Shown here in pieces: positions 38,114 through 50,009 of a stretch of 64,000 nt of DNA. Every line of letters begins with the position of its first letter. Within the stretch, counting starts at the first letter, position 1. A model generated the notes under the pieces. The model saw only the letters and a program-made list of their open reading frames with translations, ran no database searches and was not told where the DNA came from. Source of the DNA: Drosophila miranda (lineage: Eukaryota > Arthropoda > Insecta > Diptera > Drosophilidae); assembly GCF_003369915.1 (NCBI RefSeq), contig NC_046677.1, positions 19,176,913-19,240,912 on the forward strand. The letters run 5' to 3'. The position numbers and the translations under genes are program-made.

Positions 38114-39934
38114 AGCTGTGGAGTAGCACCGGCTCGTGCAAACGGTGTTAGTCACTGATTTTAGAGTCTGTATATATTTTATATGGCCTAGCTTAAGTTG
38201 CTGTATCGAAACTAAGTTTCCGACTATTTTACAAGCAACGCCAATAGCTTTTGGAGTGCCTAATCACAATAGCATGAAACTCCACCTCGCTCTTTACGTC
38301 TGCGCATGTCATTAGGTTACTCCTTAGCCCATCATTCGGATTACATTACGAGAAAGTTATGAGTGCTATTAACTTGTAAATAATACAACTTTTTCTCCTA
38401 TACCTAAATAAATGTACACGTATTTTAGTTACACAGAAATCTTGATTTATTATTTAGAATTTGTTTACACCATAATTGTTACTCTAGGATCTATGAGCTT
38501 AAATATACACACCTCAATGCAAATTGAAAATTGCTCTCTCTTTGTCGTGAACACTTACAATTCAACCCCCAGTACAATGTACCTACGACTCGTAACATTA
38601 GTGAGCCCTGCCCTGGCGATATTTTAAGTTGCTCCCATTGGTCTGCACATCATCCCCTGTGTTTTCAACGTGGTTGCACCCCGGGCGATTTGAGCACACT
38701 TTACTATTATTGGTTATGGCCGTTCCAAAATAAAACCAGTTTATCCATTAGGCGGCAACGAAACGAGTAATCAATTAAAGTAAAATTTCAAATGTGGGAG
38801 GAGTTTTGGCTTATAGGCTTTAAAATGTGATAATCCATTTGTAAGTCGTAAAAGGAAATAGTCCTTTCCACAAAAAGGTGCGTACTGTAATTGAAGCAAA
38901 TGTTCAAATATGTGAAAATTCTTTTAAAAAGTTTCAAAATGGGTTAATTATAATTTTTTAATTTATTTGCAATAATTTTTTATGTTTTTAAATGTTGTAC
39001 CCTATAATTCTTTTTAAAAATTCTAAAACCGTTTAGGCGACATTTCCCGAGTAATTTTATTTATAACCAACAGCCCTGATATCCAAAAAATGTATAGATG
39101 ATGGGTAAAAGATATTTACATATGTCTGCTCTGTCGTTTAATTTAAGATTCTTTTCATTCAATGGTTGTAACCAGGGACCGACAATATTGGTTAGATTTG
39201 TAGTTTCGTATCCGAAAAAATCATGCCCTATCAAAGCCGATCAGAAGAATTAAATTTACTAGTAGACTATGCATTTACACCAAAATTTTTAAATCTTAAG
39301 TTTTACGGCGTATCTTCGGTAATAACAATTATTCATAATAATCATGAATTTTTTGAAGTTTTGTCGGCCAATGCTGTTGTTTTAATTTTATATATAATTG
39401 CAAATTTAAAAATTGAAAAAAAAATCCGATCCATGACAATTGACTCTCATTTCTCACTCAGTTACACGCTGAATCCAAAAAAGGAGGCAAGAGTTAAAAA
39501 ATTAGAACACTTTCCAAGATATTGGTGATTTTTTATATATTCTACTTGAATGTAACTATCTTCTTTTCCAGTGGACGAATTTTCATAAATTTTTTTAAAT
39601 TAATTTTTTTATTAATCACCCATGAAATTTTTTTTTTTATCCGGTCATTGCTTTTAACGCTGTTGATGTGTATACCGTTTATTGTACGTAAAAACTATTG
39701 GTTGCATAAGAAGAATTTTACAGCTTTTACTTATTGGTTGGTAATTAATAATATAATAATAAAATAATAAATAAAGTCTCCCTGAATAGTGAGAAGTAAC
39801 TATAAATTTATGTTATTTAATCCGGGAATAAAAATTGTCGAAAGGTATCAACTTAGCATTAGCTTCTCTGAATTGAAAAGTTCTTGAAAATTAGTTGTAG
39901 CAAATTACACATTACGCTTATCATTGAATGTTGA
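38114..39934. other. Upstream flank of Shox
   Basis: AT-rich. Open frames at 39223-39528 and 39522-39767 have low-complexity, Phe/Ile/Leu/Lys-rich translations typical of AT-rich noncoding DNA. Shox 5' UTR and promoter presumably lie here but no motif fixes them. Confidence 0.3.
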
Positions 39935-40575
39935 ACCTAATCCTATTTTCACTTACTTTTGCAGAATAAGTTTTCAGCCAAAACGTTTCGATTTCGTTTG
40001 AAGGTGCTCCAGTTTTCACAAATTTTTGTTATCGATATATTTCATTTTCTCATCGTTTCTGGCAAACAAAAACAGCTGACCTGGTTGCTTCATAAATATA
40101 CAAAGTAATAAAAATGCCTTTATTTTTTTAAATTGCTTGTTCACGTTGCTTGTTGTTGTTGTTGCTTGTAAGTTGCAGGAAGTCCACGTTTTAAGAAGAT
40201 CAAGACATCTTAGATGCAACACCTGTTTATATAACATGTCTGATGAGCTGTGTGTAACAGCATGTATATAGAAAATAAAACTGCTCATGGTCGAAAAATA
40301 ATTTTTTGCACCTACATTTTGAACTAAATGACCAACTATGAGGGAAAACAGCTGTCTTTACTCCGCTGTTCTGTTTCGCGCATGTTACGTGCACAGTCTG
40401 CGTTATGAGCAAAAATGTTTCTTGCCAACGTTCCGATAACCAAATCGGACTGCGTCAGCTGTTACGACGAAAACAAAAAGTTTTGTGGCCCTGACCAAAT
40501 ATTTAGGATCCAAATTTGAGGTTGGGTTAAGAAAATATGATTTATAAAGAAGGCACAAGCTAAATTTCCCTGGTA
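39935..40575. mobile_element. MITE-like DNA element, inverted copy 2 (diverged)
   Basis: Compared with the reverse complement of 23937-24538 it shares CACTTACTTTTGC, AAGTTTTCAGCCAAAAC, TTCACAAATTTTTG, TCTGGCAAACAAAAACAGC followed by TGACCTGGTTGCTT, AACGTTCCGATAACCAAATCGG and GGTTGGGTTAAGAAAA in the same order. The terminal inverted repeat itself is degraded. A short related piece (GGGCACAAGCTGAATTG, GCTATGGTAATGG) also occurs near 55396-55420. Confidence 0.75.
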
Positions 40576-40639
40576 ATACTGTAAAATTGATGATAATGCA
40601 TCAATAGGTATTCTTTATCTTTATGTTATGTTTTGCAAT

Positions 40640-41560
40640 GTATTATCCACTAGCCTTAAGCTCTGATTTATAGAGTGTCTCCGCCCATGTCCCAGTTGGA
40701 CGGAGACTCGACCTTTCGGCAGCAATTGATGGTTCGGACACCCCAGCGCCCACGTTCCCAGCAGAACAGTTTCTGCCGGTTGAAACATGAGCTGCTGAAA
40801 TGCCCTTCCTCTCCGCATTTCCGGCAGCACCGTTGTACGACCGCTGGTCGGTCTTCTTCCTGGTTTATCCCCCGGTTGGCAACAGCGGGCTTTCGTGGCG
40901 TTTCGTGGGTTGAGCTTCGTGGTGTCATTGATCCTTTCACTGAGTACGATGACGCTCGTGGTAGGTTAGTTAGTTGTGCGAGGGGAGTCGTGGTCCCGGG
41001 CTATCTCAGCTCATCGAGCTGGTCCCGCTCGATGAACTCGAATGGGTCCGCGTGGCCACCGAACGTTAGTCCAAACTTCCTAAGCTTGTCCGGGGCTAAA
41101 CCCTGCAGTTCATCGTTAAGCTTGCGCTCATCTCGTGCCTCGAGGCTTGTGCTTTAGGACGTGTTCACTGGTAGCTTGTGAATCTGCGTAAGGATCCGTA
41201 GCACTGGACCAGGGAGTCGTAATCTTGTGTAGGGCTGACGCAGCCCTTTTCCTGGTGTCTATTGCTTGCCAGTAGGTGCGATGTTGCCGCTTTTCTCGGC
41301 GCGTGGGTAGTACGTGCCGTCGGAGGGTCAAACGTTATGATGCTGACTTTCTGCCGTTTGCTCCCGATGGCTGCCTGCATAGTTGCTTCTCCGAGATAGA
41401 TTTGGATACCTGCAGGTGGTCCCAGGGGGTGCTGGGAATGCGTTCTCCTTTTGTAGACTTTGAGGATATATGATCTTATTGGTCAGACCTGCGGGGCACT
41501 ATTTTACTTCCACTTCTCACTGCTCCTGCTCATCGCTCACTTCCGCTTCTCCACAACTAC
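40640..41560 (-). mobile_element. LTR-retrotransposon gag remnant with CCHC zinc knuckle
   Basis: The minus strand encodes QRCCRKCGEEGHFSSSC (about 40830-40785), a CX2CX4HX4C zinc knuckle, followed by a second Cys-containing unit. Upstream, LRKFGLTFGGHADPFEFIER (about 41085-41025) resembles the gag capsid region of gypsy-type elements. Frames at 41128-41380 are open but broken from each other. No pol or LTR seen. GC is well above the surroundings. Confidence 0.7.
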
Positions 41561-42100
41561 ACCGCACTATCTTTATACAGGAGGGGAAGAATTGAACCCA
41601 CAGCTTTCCGCGTACGGTGCCGACGACTGTCCTTCAAGGATGGGAAGGAAGGGATCAGGAGGAGAGAACCAGGCATGTTTAACGGGAGAACAGGTGTATG
41701 CTGCTGATTATGATTTCATTATTCGTATTTTTCCCTGAGTCCCAACTACCGCACCGTTCTTTTTTTCCCCCTATTCTCACGCAAGAGAGGCCGGCTTACC
41801 CCTGTCCTTCGTGGCTACAATTCGCTTGGTTGGATAATCTTCGTCCTGTGGTTGTCCTTGCTTATCCTCGTGGGTGTGATCCGTGGATCGTACGAGGGAG
41901 AGCATGCGTCAGCACGAGAGCGAGCGCTAACAGTACGTCATAGCTGGACCGTAGTCCAGTCCAAGCCTACACAAAGTAGCTATGCTCTTAGTATAGGTAT
42001 TTATAATTTAAGCTTAAATTGAATACAGGATCAATGAAATCGTGGCAGGTATTTTATTATTTACAGCTATAACTGTTTTATTTGACAATAAAGACTACAT
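41561..42100. other. Spacer downstream of the GH27 gene
   Basis: GC-rich left part is probably more of the gag remnant; the right part (about 41990-42100) is AT-rich and likely the 3' UTR of the minus-strand gene ending at 42101. Confidence 0.35.
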
Positions 42101-45100
42101 CTAATTGGGAAACTGAACTTCTCCTTTCAGCATAACAACTCCAGAGGGATTCACTTTTACTTTTATTTTTGTATTAGGGTATAAGACGCCATAGTCCACA
42201 TTCTCATAGAGGTCCTAAAAAAAAAATTATTTAAATGTTTAAAATTTAAATATAATGTTAATCTTACAATAAAAATACAATCTAGATAAAATTTTCCCAA
42301 TACATTGGACATTTAAAAGGTTTGCTCAGAAGATCTAGAAGATCTCTCTATTATAAAAAATAGTTTTATGTCGTCGTCGCCCTTCGTAATCTCAAGAGAG
42401 ACTTTGGTAGACCCTTATCACCATACCGATCAAGTCTAGCACTTATGGACCTACTTGCATTGCAGAATATCATGATCCTAAATTCCTAAACCCTTTTGGG
42501 ACACATTGACCTTGCGGTTCCTACCAGATCTATGTATCTGCACTTTACGGACTATCCGATTACCTTTCTGTAGGTCAAACTAAGCTCTACGCTTTTTTTC
42601 TTACCGTGTTTACCTTTAATGTAATGTTACTATCTTAGTCCATAAATAAATATTTGAGTAAAAGGACTAAAATAAAAAAAGTAAGTCATGTATAATGTTT
42701 ACTTACCTCTACTCGATAGCCATTGAAATTTATAAGTCCTAATTCTTTTAAGGTAACCGATATATCAGATGGCGTACCGTCAGATCTTCTATTGATAAAA
42801 GCGATTGCATAGGAGTAGAAGTTTTCATAGAGTGGTCCGATAGGCTTTGACCAAATTTCAATTCCTTTATGTTTGTAAATTCTTCGTCCTTGTATGCCTA
42901 GTGGATCCTGGTCCACTGCAATTATTTTTCGATTTTGCAAAATACGCTTAAACTGTGGCCGAATAGTTCTCAAGTCCACAGACATTAAAAGTGGAGCAGC
43001 CAAAATAGACCAGATTGCGAATTGCGTTTTTGCTTGCTCATAGCTTAGTCCAAAGTTTCCAATAATCAACTGCAATAATAGTAAACGGTTATGAAGCTAT
43101 TAGGTATAAATTGTGAATTGTACTCCGACAAATATTTGTTGTTAATAATGGATGTAATGGCTAAAGTGATTTAAAATAACATTTAATTAATGTACTTTAC
43201 CATGTCTGGATCATTCCAATGTCCAGGTCCCGCGTTTGGTGCTATTAAGTCTTGATTATTTCCGTAATAGTCAATTATATTTTCGACAGACGTCCAAGAA
43301 TCTTGAATGTCGTCATAATTCCTCCAAAGGTTGCAGTATGTTTTTACTGCAGAAAAATTTGGTTGAATGCCGGCATATATTTGATAAACAGGCCAGCTAC
43401 ACGAATATACCATCGGTTTTCCAGTACTATTCAGAAGTTTTCCGAATGTGGAATAGCCTAAATCCATTTCAAGTGGCAAAGAGTAGCAACCATCCAATTT
43501 AACATAGTCAACGTTCCATTCCGCAAACTGAAACGCATCTTCTTGCTCATACCCAATGATACCTGGGTATCCAGCGCACGTAAAGTTGCCATAATCCTCA
43601 TAGATTCCAAATTTTAGTCCCCTTGAATGAATCTAAATAAAATAAAAGATAAAAAAAAGTATTTAAATTTCTACTGTTCACTTATCTAGCCTTAAAAATC
43701 AAAAGGTTCCACTGAGAATGAGCATTATCAATATCAATTTATATAGTCGACCGGAATCTGCAGAGGTATATGTGACTGTCTAGATCAGGGATCACTAATA
43801 ATAGTTGGGAAAAGTGTCCTAGTCGTATGAAAAACAAGCAATGATGGTGGTAGAAGGGATCAGTGGAAAGTGATTGACAAATTCGGAGAGTGACAGAAAA
43901 AAGGCCCGATATGATCTAAAGGCGGACACTGAAGGGTTTCAAGATAACGATTTGGTACTGTTTGATAATCCTTAAAGGAAGGAAGGATTATTCCCGAAAC
44001 TACTAACAATTTGGGTACGACCATATTAAACTATGAAACGAAGCAAAGATGTGGTATATCGCATTCAAAAAAGAGACATTCGAAGACCGAATAGGGACGA
44101 TCAAACTTAGGTGAAGAAGAGTGTAAGAGCAATATCATTCGATGATAGTCGTATAGAAATGGCACTGGACTCGGAAGACTTATCCTTTCCCACTATCTAC
44201 GATGGCGTCAAGAGACACTCTTGAGAATGTTCTACAACCGTTGTTAGTCAGAGCATCGAAATGTGTATAGGAGAGGTTGTAGAACTGATAAGCTGTTTTC
44301 TAATTATAAGAAGTTGGAACTCGATAACATTAGCAATAATATTTTAATCTGCTTACGTAAGCGGAGCACTTCCAGTGTTAGAGGGTCTTATTAACCACGA
44401 TGGGGGGATATAGGTTTCTTCGAGATACTCGCTCGTCGCCGGCTCACTGGGATGATGAAAAACGGTTACGGCCATGATTCGTCAGTTCAGCCTGCCGACC
44501 TTATTTCACTCTGTCTTCTGCTGCAACGCGGTGGCCAGAGTTGCTTGTTTGCCTCAAAAAAAAAACGTAGATAAAGATATAATTAGCGAAGAAGAGGCAA
44601 TGGATAGGATATATGACGAGAAGCTACGTCTTATTAAGTCGGATCTGACAAAATTCTGCTAGGTGCTGCTAGAGATTTTAAAAGATTTGTAAAAACGCCT
44701 TGCCTAACAGGCTTTCATCACGCTTCGTCGGCAGCTGAACAGACGAAGTTCTTCCACGGACACCCTTGATATTGGTTCGAAGACATGTTTTACTTCCCAT
44801 ACGTGTGGAGCCCATGCACTAGTCAACAGGTGCAACGCTCCAAGATTCAATACTTAACGAACTGCTAGGTTGCTGGTCTGTTATCCTTGGACCTGCAACG
44901 GCCCTTATGCATGTTGTGTTCACCGAAATGCGAAATTTTATTGACTGAGTACCCTTCTGTTGAGAAGCTGACGTCTCCAGTGGAACTGCAGCCAACGACC
45001 TCATTTGCTCTACAAAACGAAAAGTAACAAATTGATCTTGAGAACCAGAGTCCAAGGGATCTCGACATGGTATAAATGTGCCAGCCAGAACCTTGATGAG

Positions 45101-46582
45101 CATAACTGTTTCTAGAAGCACGATATCGGACGAGATACGAAAGAACTGGGGTGCTCTGGGCGAAGCTGCAAAGACGGGCATTGCTGGGGCTAACAACGGC
45201 AGATTGATTCATTGGTTGAGCAGAGTGAGTAAATACGGGTACTGGCACATAATGAAGCAGCGTATTGTAATTTGAGTGGCAAGTACGACAGAAACCTGAT
45301 CGACAATCTCGCATCTGATGGTCCTTATGCAAGCAGTTAATGCACAGCGACATTCGCTTTACGTCTTTATGTCGCGCTCTAGGGGAAATCTCAAGGCGTT
45401 TACATTGAGGAATCAAATGTTTTTGGGCACGGCATGCTCACAAAAACCGAAGTCCGCCGTATGTACTCACGGTCCTTCCTGTCTTACCAACCTGACCAGA
45501 ATACCCCTTCATGGAATGATCAATGGTTTCAAGGTTACGACATCTTTGTTTCAGAAAGGCAGACAGTTTCTCTCAGGATGGAAGATCGTTATTCGATAAG
45601 ACTTCTTCCCATTTAGATTGAGTCGCACTCTTCAAATTGCAATTTCCTCTTTGGTTGCCAGCGCTTCCAACGCGCGAAGATTTGCGGTGTCGCTTACCGT
45701 AAATGCAAGCTGCCTTTAACGTTAAGCTACGCGCCAACCCAAATATCTCTCTAATGTGTGCCTGTGAATTGCTACATGGCGCACGCTGTTGCATTCATTC
45801 TGTGTCCATTTGGACGTTGATAAGGTGTTCTGTTCTCTTTAATAAATGTCACCGAGTTAAACGAGTCGCGCTATATAGACTTTTACTACAGAGAGATTAC
45901 ATAGAGAAAAGATTGTGACGAACTTCTCTGGGCTAATAAATAAAGGCAGACTCAAGATAAAACTTTGATGGTGTATTGTGGCCAAAATATTACTACTTAC
46001 ATAATCCGATAAAGCTTTTATTCCATTTGGGAACCTTTGGCGATCAGCTAATAATTTTCCATCGTGACTGCGGTGTTTTTCTAACCAGCAATCATCTATG
46101 TTAATAAATTCGTAACCAGCAGATGCATATCCATCCGCGACAACTAGATCAGTCATGGTTTGGAAAAGTTTTTCACTAAAAAATAATGAATCCATTAAAC
46201 AATTTTTAAAATTTAAAATAAAATAAAAAATTTAAATAAAAAGGCCGATCGGGATCGATTTAGTACTGTACAATTTATTGTTTAAGTATGCGAAATATGT
46301 CGGTGTGTATGCATGAGTAAAGTGGTAGCTGGAACTATTCTTTTTAACATTATTCCATCATTACTTTAGAAAGAAAAGTTCATTATACATACATGGATAA
46401 AGACGTCATCAAATTCTTTTATTAACGCACCTTATGCAATTCTCAGGGTCGTTAACACAATCCGTGTTACATCGAAATCTTTCCCACGAAAGCCATCCCA
46501 TTGGTGGAGTTTTAGCAAGGCCATTATCTAGGCCGTAGCACGATGTACTGATCACGATAAGAATCCAAAGAGCAGCTAACAT
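42101..46582 (-). CDS. GH27 alpha-galactosidase / alpha-N-acetylgalactosaminidase
   Basis: Predicted 411-aa protein. Exons: 46582-46431, 46175-46001, 43632-43201, 43069-42707 and 42214-42101, all GT-AG and in phase. Residues 1 to about 17 ([17 protein letters not shown]) form a signal peptide, then the GH27 start [23 protein letters not shown] and YVKLDGC contain substrate-site acids; the nucleophile is D156 and the acid/base is D217 in [11 protein letters not shown]. Known family members cleave terminal alpha-galactose or alpha-GalNAc in the lysosome by retention. The pair that sets specificity reads S188 and V191 (CSWPVY), closer to human NAGA (Ser/Ala) than to GLA (Glu/Leu); IQGRRI and NPSGVVM also resemble NAGA. 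D. melanogaster has two relatives, CG5731 and CG7997; I cannot say which is the orthologue. Intron 2 (2.4 kb) holds a BEL/Pao remnant; exons are intact. Confidence 0.94.
43690..44829. other. Intron 2 of the GH27 gene, unassigned part
   Basis: Sequence of mixed GC content without a recognisable domain. It may be a decayed extension of the adjacent BEL/Pao copy, but I cannot show this. Confidence 0.3.
44830..45640 (-). mobile_element. BEL/Pao gag-protease remnant inside GH27 intron 2
   Basis: Minus strand, two frames. Gag zinc-knuckle region: [18 protein letters not shown] and [14 protein letters not shown] (about 45345-45235), the paired CX2C..H..C pattern of BEL/Pao gag. Then a protease start: [14 protein letters not shown] (about 45064-45020), where BEL/Pao elements have LLDSGSQ..FV. 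Upstream gag text [20 protein letters not shown] ends at 45573. It has the same orientation as the host gene. Confidence 0.85.
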
Positions 46583-46734
46583 CGCTAAAATCTAAATGTA
46601 AAATAAAAATTTATTATAAAAATTAAATGCATGTATAAATGTATTATACAAATTACTTTTTTTTAAATATTAAATAAATTTGTCCATATCCACCGGGAAA
46701 TCCTTTTGTCTGTCTTATGAAATTATTTATTTAT

Positions 46735-47345
46735 ACCTGATACTCAAATGATTCAGGGATATATTAGTTTTGTGGTGATGCATGTAACACCCAGAAAGAA
46801 GCGTTTGCTACCTCTTCAAGGATATATATTTTTGATCAGCATCAAAAGCCGAGTCGATATAGCTACATATGTCTGTCTGTCAGTCCCGACGAGCGCCTAG
46901 ATCTCAGAGACTATAAGAGCTAAAGCCAAGGTAGATTTACATCCGGACTTCTGTGTTATCACTTTGTTACAAGTGTATTTCTAAAATTCGCTCCGCCTCG
47001 CAAAGGACGAAAGTCTGAGGCATCTACAATTTTGAAGATACGAGAAATCCGAATATGCAGAATCAAGGTGAATGACCATATCTACCAGATTGCAGAACCT
47101 GGCTTAATTTATTGTCATAAACAAAGTGCAAGAATTAACAGAACCTAACTAGCGGTCGTTTTATGTTTATGGCAAGTGCAAGCAAAATTGAGAGAGATCG
47201 CGGAGTGATCATCCCCCCGTTCTTTTTACGACCAGCGATAGCAAAAGACTGAGAGAGAGAAAGCATGCGGCGAACGATCTATGCAGGTCCTATTAAATGA
47301 CCAGACTTCATTCGAACAATTATTGAGTTCTTAAGTTAAAATGTC
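46735..47345 (+). mobile_element. DINE-1/INE-1-like element upstream of the GH27 gene
   Basis: It begins TTATACCTGATACTCAAATG and continues in consensus order: AACACCCAGAAAGAAGCGTT, TTTTTGATCAGCATCAAAAG, GTCTGTCTGTCAGTCCCG, CTAGATCTCAGAGACTATAA, CTGTGTTATCACTTTGTTAC, CTGAGGCATCTACAATTTTG and GATTGCAGAACCTGG. It starts about 150 bp upstream of the GH27 start codon, so it may overlap that gene's promoter. Confidence 0.9.
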
Positions 47346-47694
47346 ATTCTCTTCTTAACTGGTTCTTGAACCGATCGTTCATATGGCAACTATATAATAG
47401 GTGATTTTATTGAACCACATACAATTGCATTAAATATACATTTTAATACCAAAAAAGTTTTTTTATATTTTTTTTTATATCCATTTGATTCTTGATAAAA
47501 GTTCTTTAGCAACTTTCTAAAAAATCGCATACAAATTGCCCAATCTCAGCGTTTCATTAACCCAAGATATTTTTGTCCCCTTTGAATAAGCGCAACATTA
47601 AATCTAAAAGCAATTGGCATTTCTGCCACTACACTGTAGGTCAGCTATGTTTTTCCCGTAACCCTATCTCTTCTTTGAAATAATAGAGCTAGTA
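47346..47694. other. AT-rich spacer
   Basis: No feature recognised. Confidence 0.3.
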
Positions 47695-47815
47695 AAGTGT
47701 AGTGTCACCGACCATGGTCAAGAATATATTAACTTTCTGGGGTCGAAAATATTTCCTTCCGTACATTACAAAATCTGAATAGTTTTATAATAACTCCTTC
47801 AAGGGTATACCATTT
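47695..47815 (-). mobile_element. DINE-1/INE-1-like end fragment
   Basis: Minus strand starts GTATACCCTTGAAGGAGTTA and reaches ATATTCTTGACCATGGTCGG, the 5' DINE-1 segment. Confidence 0.55.
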
Positions 47816-48895
47816 TTTTAACTATGAACAGTTGGGTTGCAATCATAAGGAGGATTAGTTTATAATATGTTCCAAAAATGCCATATAAAGATAGATTTAT
47901 ATGGAAATTTATATGAGTACCACAAATATATTAATGTGTGCGTACCTAGAGTAACTTTTATGTACTCTCAGAATAATTATATTCTTTGTCATTCAACTCT
48001 AAGTACACCTTTACGTACACAACTAAAAATGCTTGGCAATCAATGTATAGTACACAGCAATGATTTCTATACGTGAGTAAATTTACAATTCAACAGAAAA
48101 TATTGATTTATAAAGCAGACTCCTAAATTAAAAAAAGAATCCTGCCTTCAATCAATTCAGAGTCGACTGGCAGAACGGCTATCTTTAGAACAGAACTCTT
48201 GACCTTGCCCTTGACCTTACTCTTCACTTTTTCGGTAGCAAGTATTCTTTCCCTAGTTGTTCGACTCTTGAAGCACACCCCCAGATATGACATTTCTCAT
48301 GTTAAAATCCATTGGAACATAATGCTATTCTATTGCCTTCAGCTTCTAGTTTTCCACAATTACGTGCAATATTTTGGGCTGAATGCTTGCGGCAGGCTGG
48401 AAAAGTTATTGAGAGCGTCCAGATGTGATCTTTTACGAGCTGCTGTCGAGCTTTTACATCATTCCATATAGCATTCAATCGTTCAGCATATCAATCCGGA
48501 AAAGTCCGTATAGGGTAGATCTCCTAAGCGCGAGTAGCTCGAAAAGCATCTGACATTGAATCGCTGACTACTTCAAGGTGTCTCGCCTTTGTCGCCTCGT
48601 ATACGAACACGGCAATGTATCCCTTATACCATTTTTGACTACTATTCTTTGAACACCTGATGATCATCAGATTTATGTATTTATGTTTTGGAAAATTTCC
48701 CATTATTTGTTCTGCTATATTTTGTCGATATCTAGCAGATTTGACACACTTTGTAGGCTGTCGCTTTAGACATTATCTTAATCAGAATATCCAAAAAACT
48801 TCGTTTGGATATAATTTCTCATAAAACTAACACTTAAATAATGAAACATCCATCAGATTTTAAAGACCCTTGATGCTGTATCTGCTGGATTGTCT
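47816..48895. other. Spacer with possible retroelement scrap at 48150-48480
   Basis: The minus strand at about 48480-48330 gives a short readable stretch (ACRKHSAQNIARNCGKLEAEGNR split by stops downstream) with a retroelement feel, but no domain is definite. The remainder is AT-rich and featureless. Confidence 0.25.
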
Positions 48896-48899
48896 TCAA

Positions 48900-49340
48900 A
48901 TTTTACGTGTCTCCATTAAATTTCTTGGACGTTTCGTTTGTTTGGTATTTTTTGTAAAGTTTTTTTCAGAGGTTGGGGTCCTTTTTTTACATTACTTAAT
49001 TATCTTACATACGGCTGTACTGAACTTAACGATTCCGAAAGCTGAAAGATACAGCTATAAATATAACCCAAACGTTTTGTAGATTCAACTCACTGTCTGG
49101 GCAGTATTAAGATTTCAAATTCAAAATGATAATTTTTTGCTGTATTTTTTCCAAAATTCTGAATTTGAAAGCTCGGGAAAACTAGAAATAAATTTTGTCT
49201 TGCGTTTTACTATTTTTCTTGTATAGATACATTAATTATGCTTCATTTAAGGTATCGTTTGTAAAAATCTATGGATAAACGGTTAAGCTGTAGCCGTTTG
49301 TCCAAACCTCTGAATGCCGGATTGCCTATTACAAAAATAG
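48900..49340 (+). repeat. Dispersed repeat containing a satellite-monomer relative (copy at 49 kb)
   Basis: Right half: GATACATTAATTATGCTTCATTTAAGG (pieces), TATCGTTTGTAAAAATCTATGG, ATAAACGGTTAAGCTGTAGCC, GTTTGTCCAAACC, which is the monomer core. Left half matches the left half of the 30-kb copy (for example AGCTGAAAGATACAGCTATAAA, CTCACTGTCTGGGCAGTATT, GATAATTTTTTGCTGTATTT). It is therefore the same dispersed family. Confidence 0.82.
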
Positions 49341-50005
49341 ACCAGCGCCTATCGGCATGTCGATTAGCTGAGATCTATAAAATTGAAGGTACATCGGTAC
49401 ATTCGGTACATCCCATCCAGCAGCATTAATATCGTAATGCGTATGGTAGTCATGGTGCTAATGATGACCTTTGTAACAACCGCCGTGAATAAAGACCTAT
49501 AGCTACTGTCCTGAGACTGTATGACGAATTCCAGAGGCTTATCCGAGCTGAGCGATTACCAAGATATCGAAACGGGCGAGTGCCGATGATTTAGTTGAAG
49601 AAGGCTAGCCAGACGAGACGTTATGAACTCTTTGGACTCAAGCATAAGAAGTCCAATTCATAATTTATGAGAAACCAATGATGTCGTGCAGCTTCCACGC
49701 ATCAGCACTTCAAAGTTTGATGGGGACATACTAAAATGATTCCAGATCTATGACCTGTTCTCATGTTTGATTCCTGAAACAAACATGCCCACATTACGGA
49801 AGATCTGGTATCTTAGATATTGCTCCAACATATCGATCTAAGGGAAGATAAGATGCTGAGCGACCTCCGCTTCTCTGATAGCGAAAACTTCCGCCTTGAA
49901 TATGCTACATCGGTCCGGTAACTTATACGACAGCCTTATCTCAGGGTCTGTACTGGCCCACTTCTACTCCGTTCATCTTAGAAGGGCTCAGTTCCCTTCC
50001 CTTGT
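49341..50005 (+). mobile_element. BEL/Pao gag-like scrap
   Basis: At about 49693-49830 the plus strand reads LPRISTSKFDGDILKWFQIYDLF and PETNMPTLRKIWYLRY, close in pattern to the BEL/Pao gag segment LP...LPKF.G....W..F.D.F......L....K..YL. Stops and a shift follow. It may derive from the same family as the remnants at 20 kb and 45 kb. Confidence 0.55.
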
Positions 50006-50009
50006 TCCA

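Noticed and set aside
38531..38770. 79-codon frame upstream of Shox
   Set aside because: No domain, no start context and no continuation; probably chance.
39223..39767. Two consecutive plus-strand frames of 101 and 81 codons
   Set aside because: Translations are Phe/Ile/Leu/Lys-rich from AT-rich DNA, without domain or splice support.
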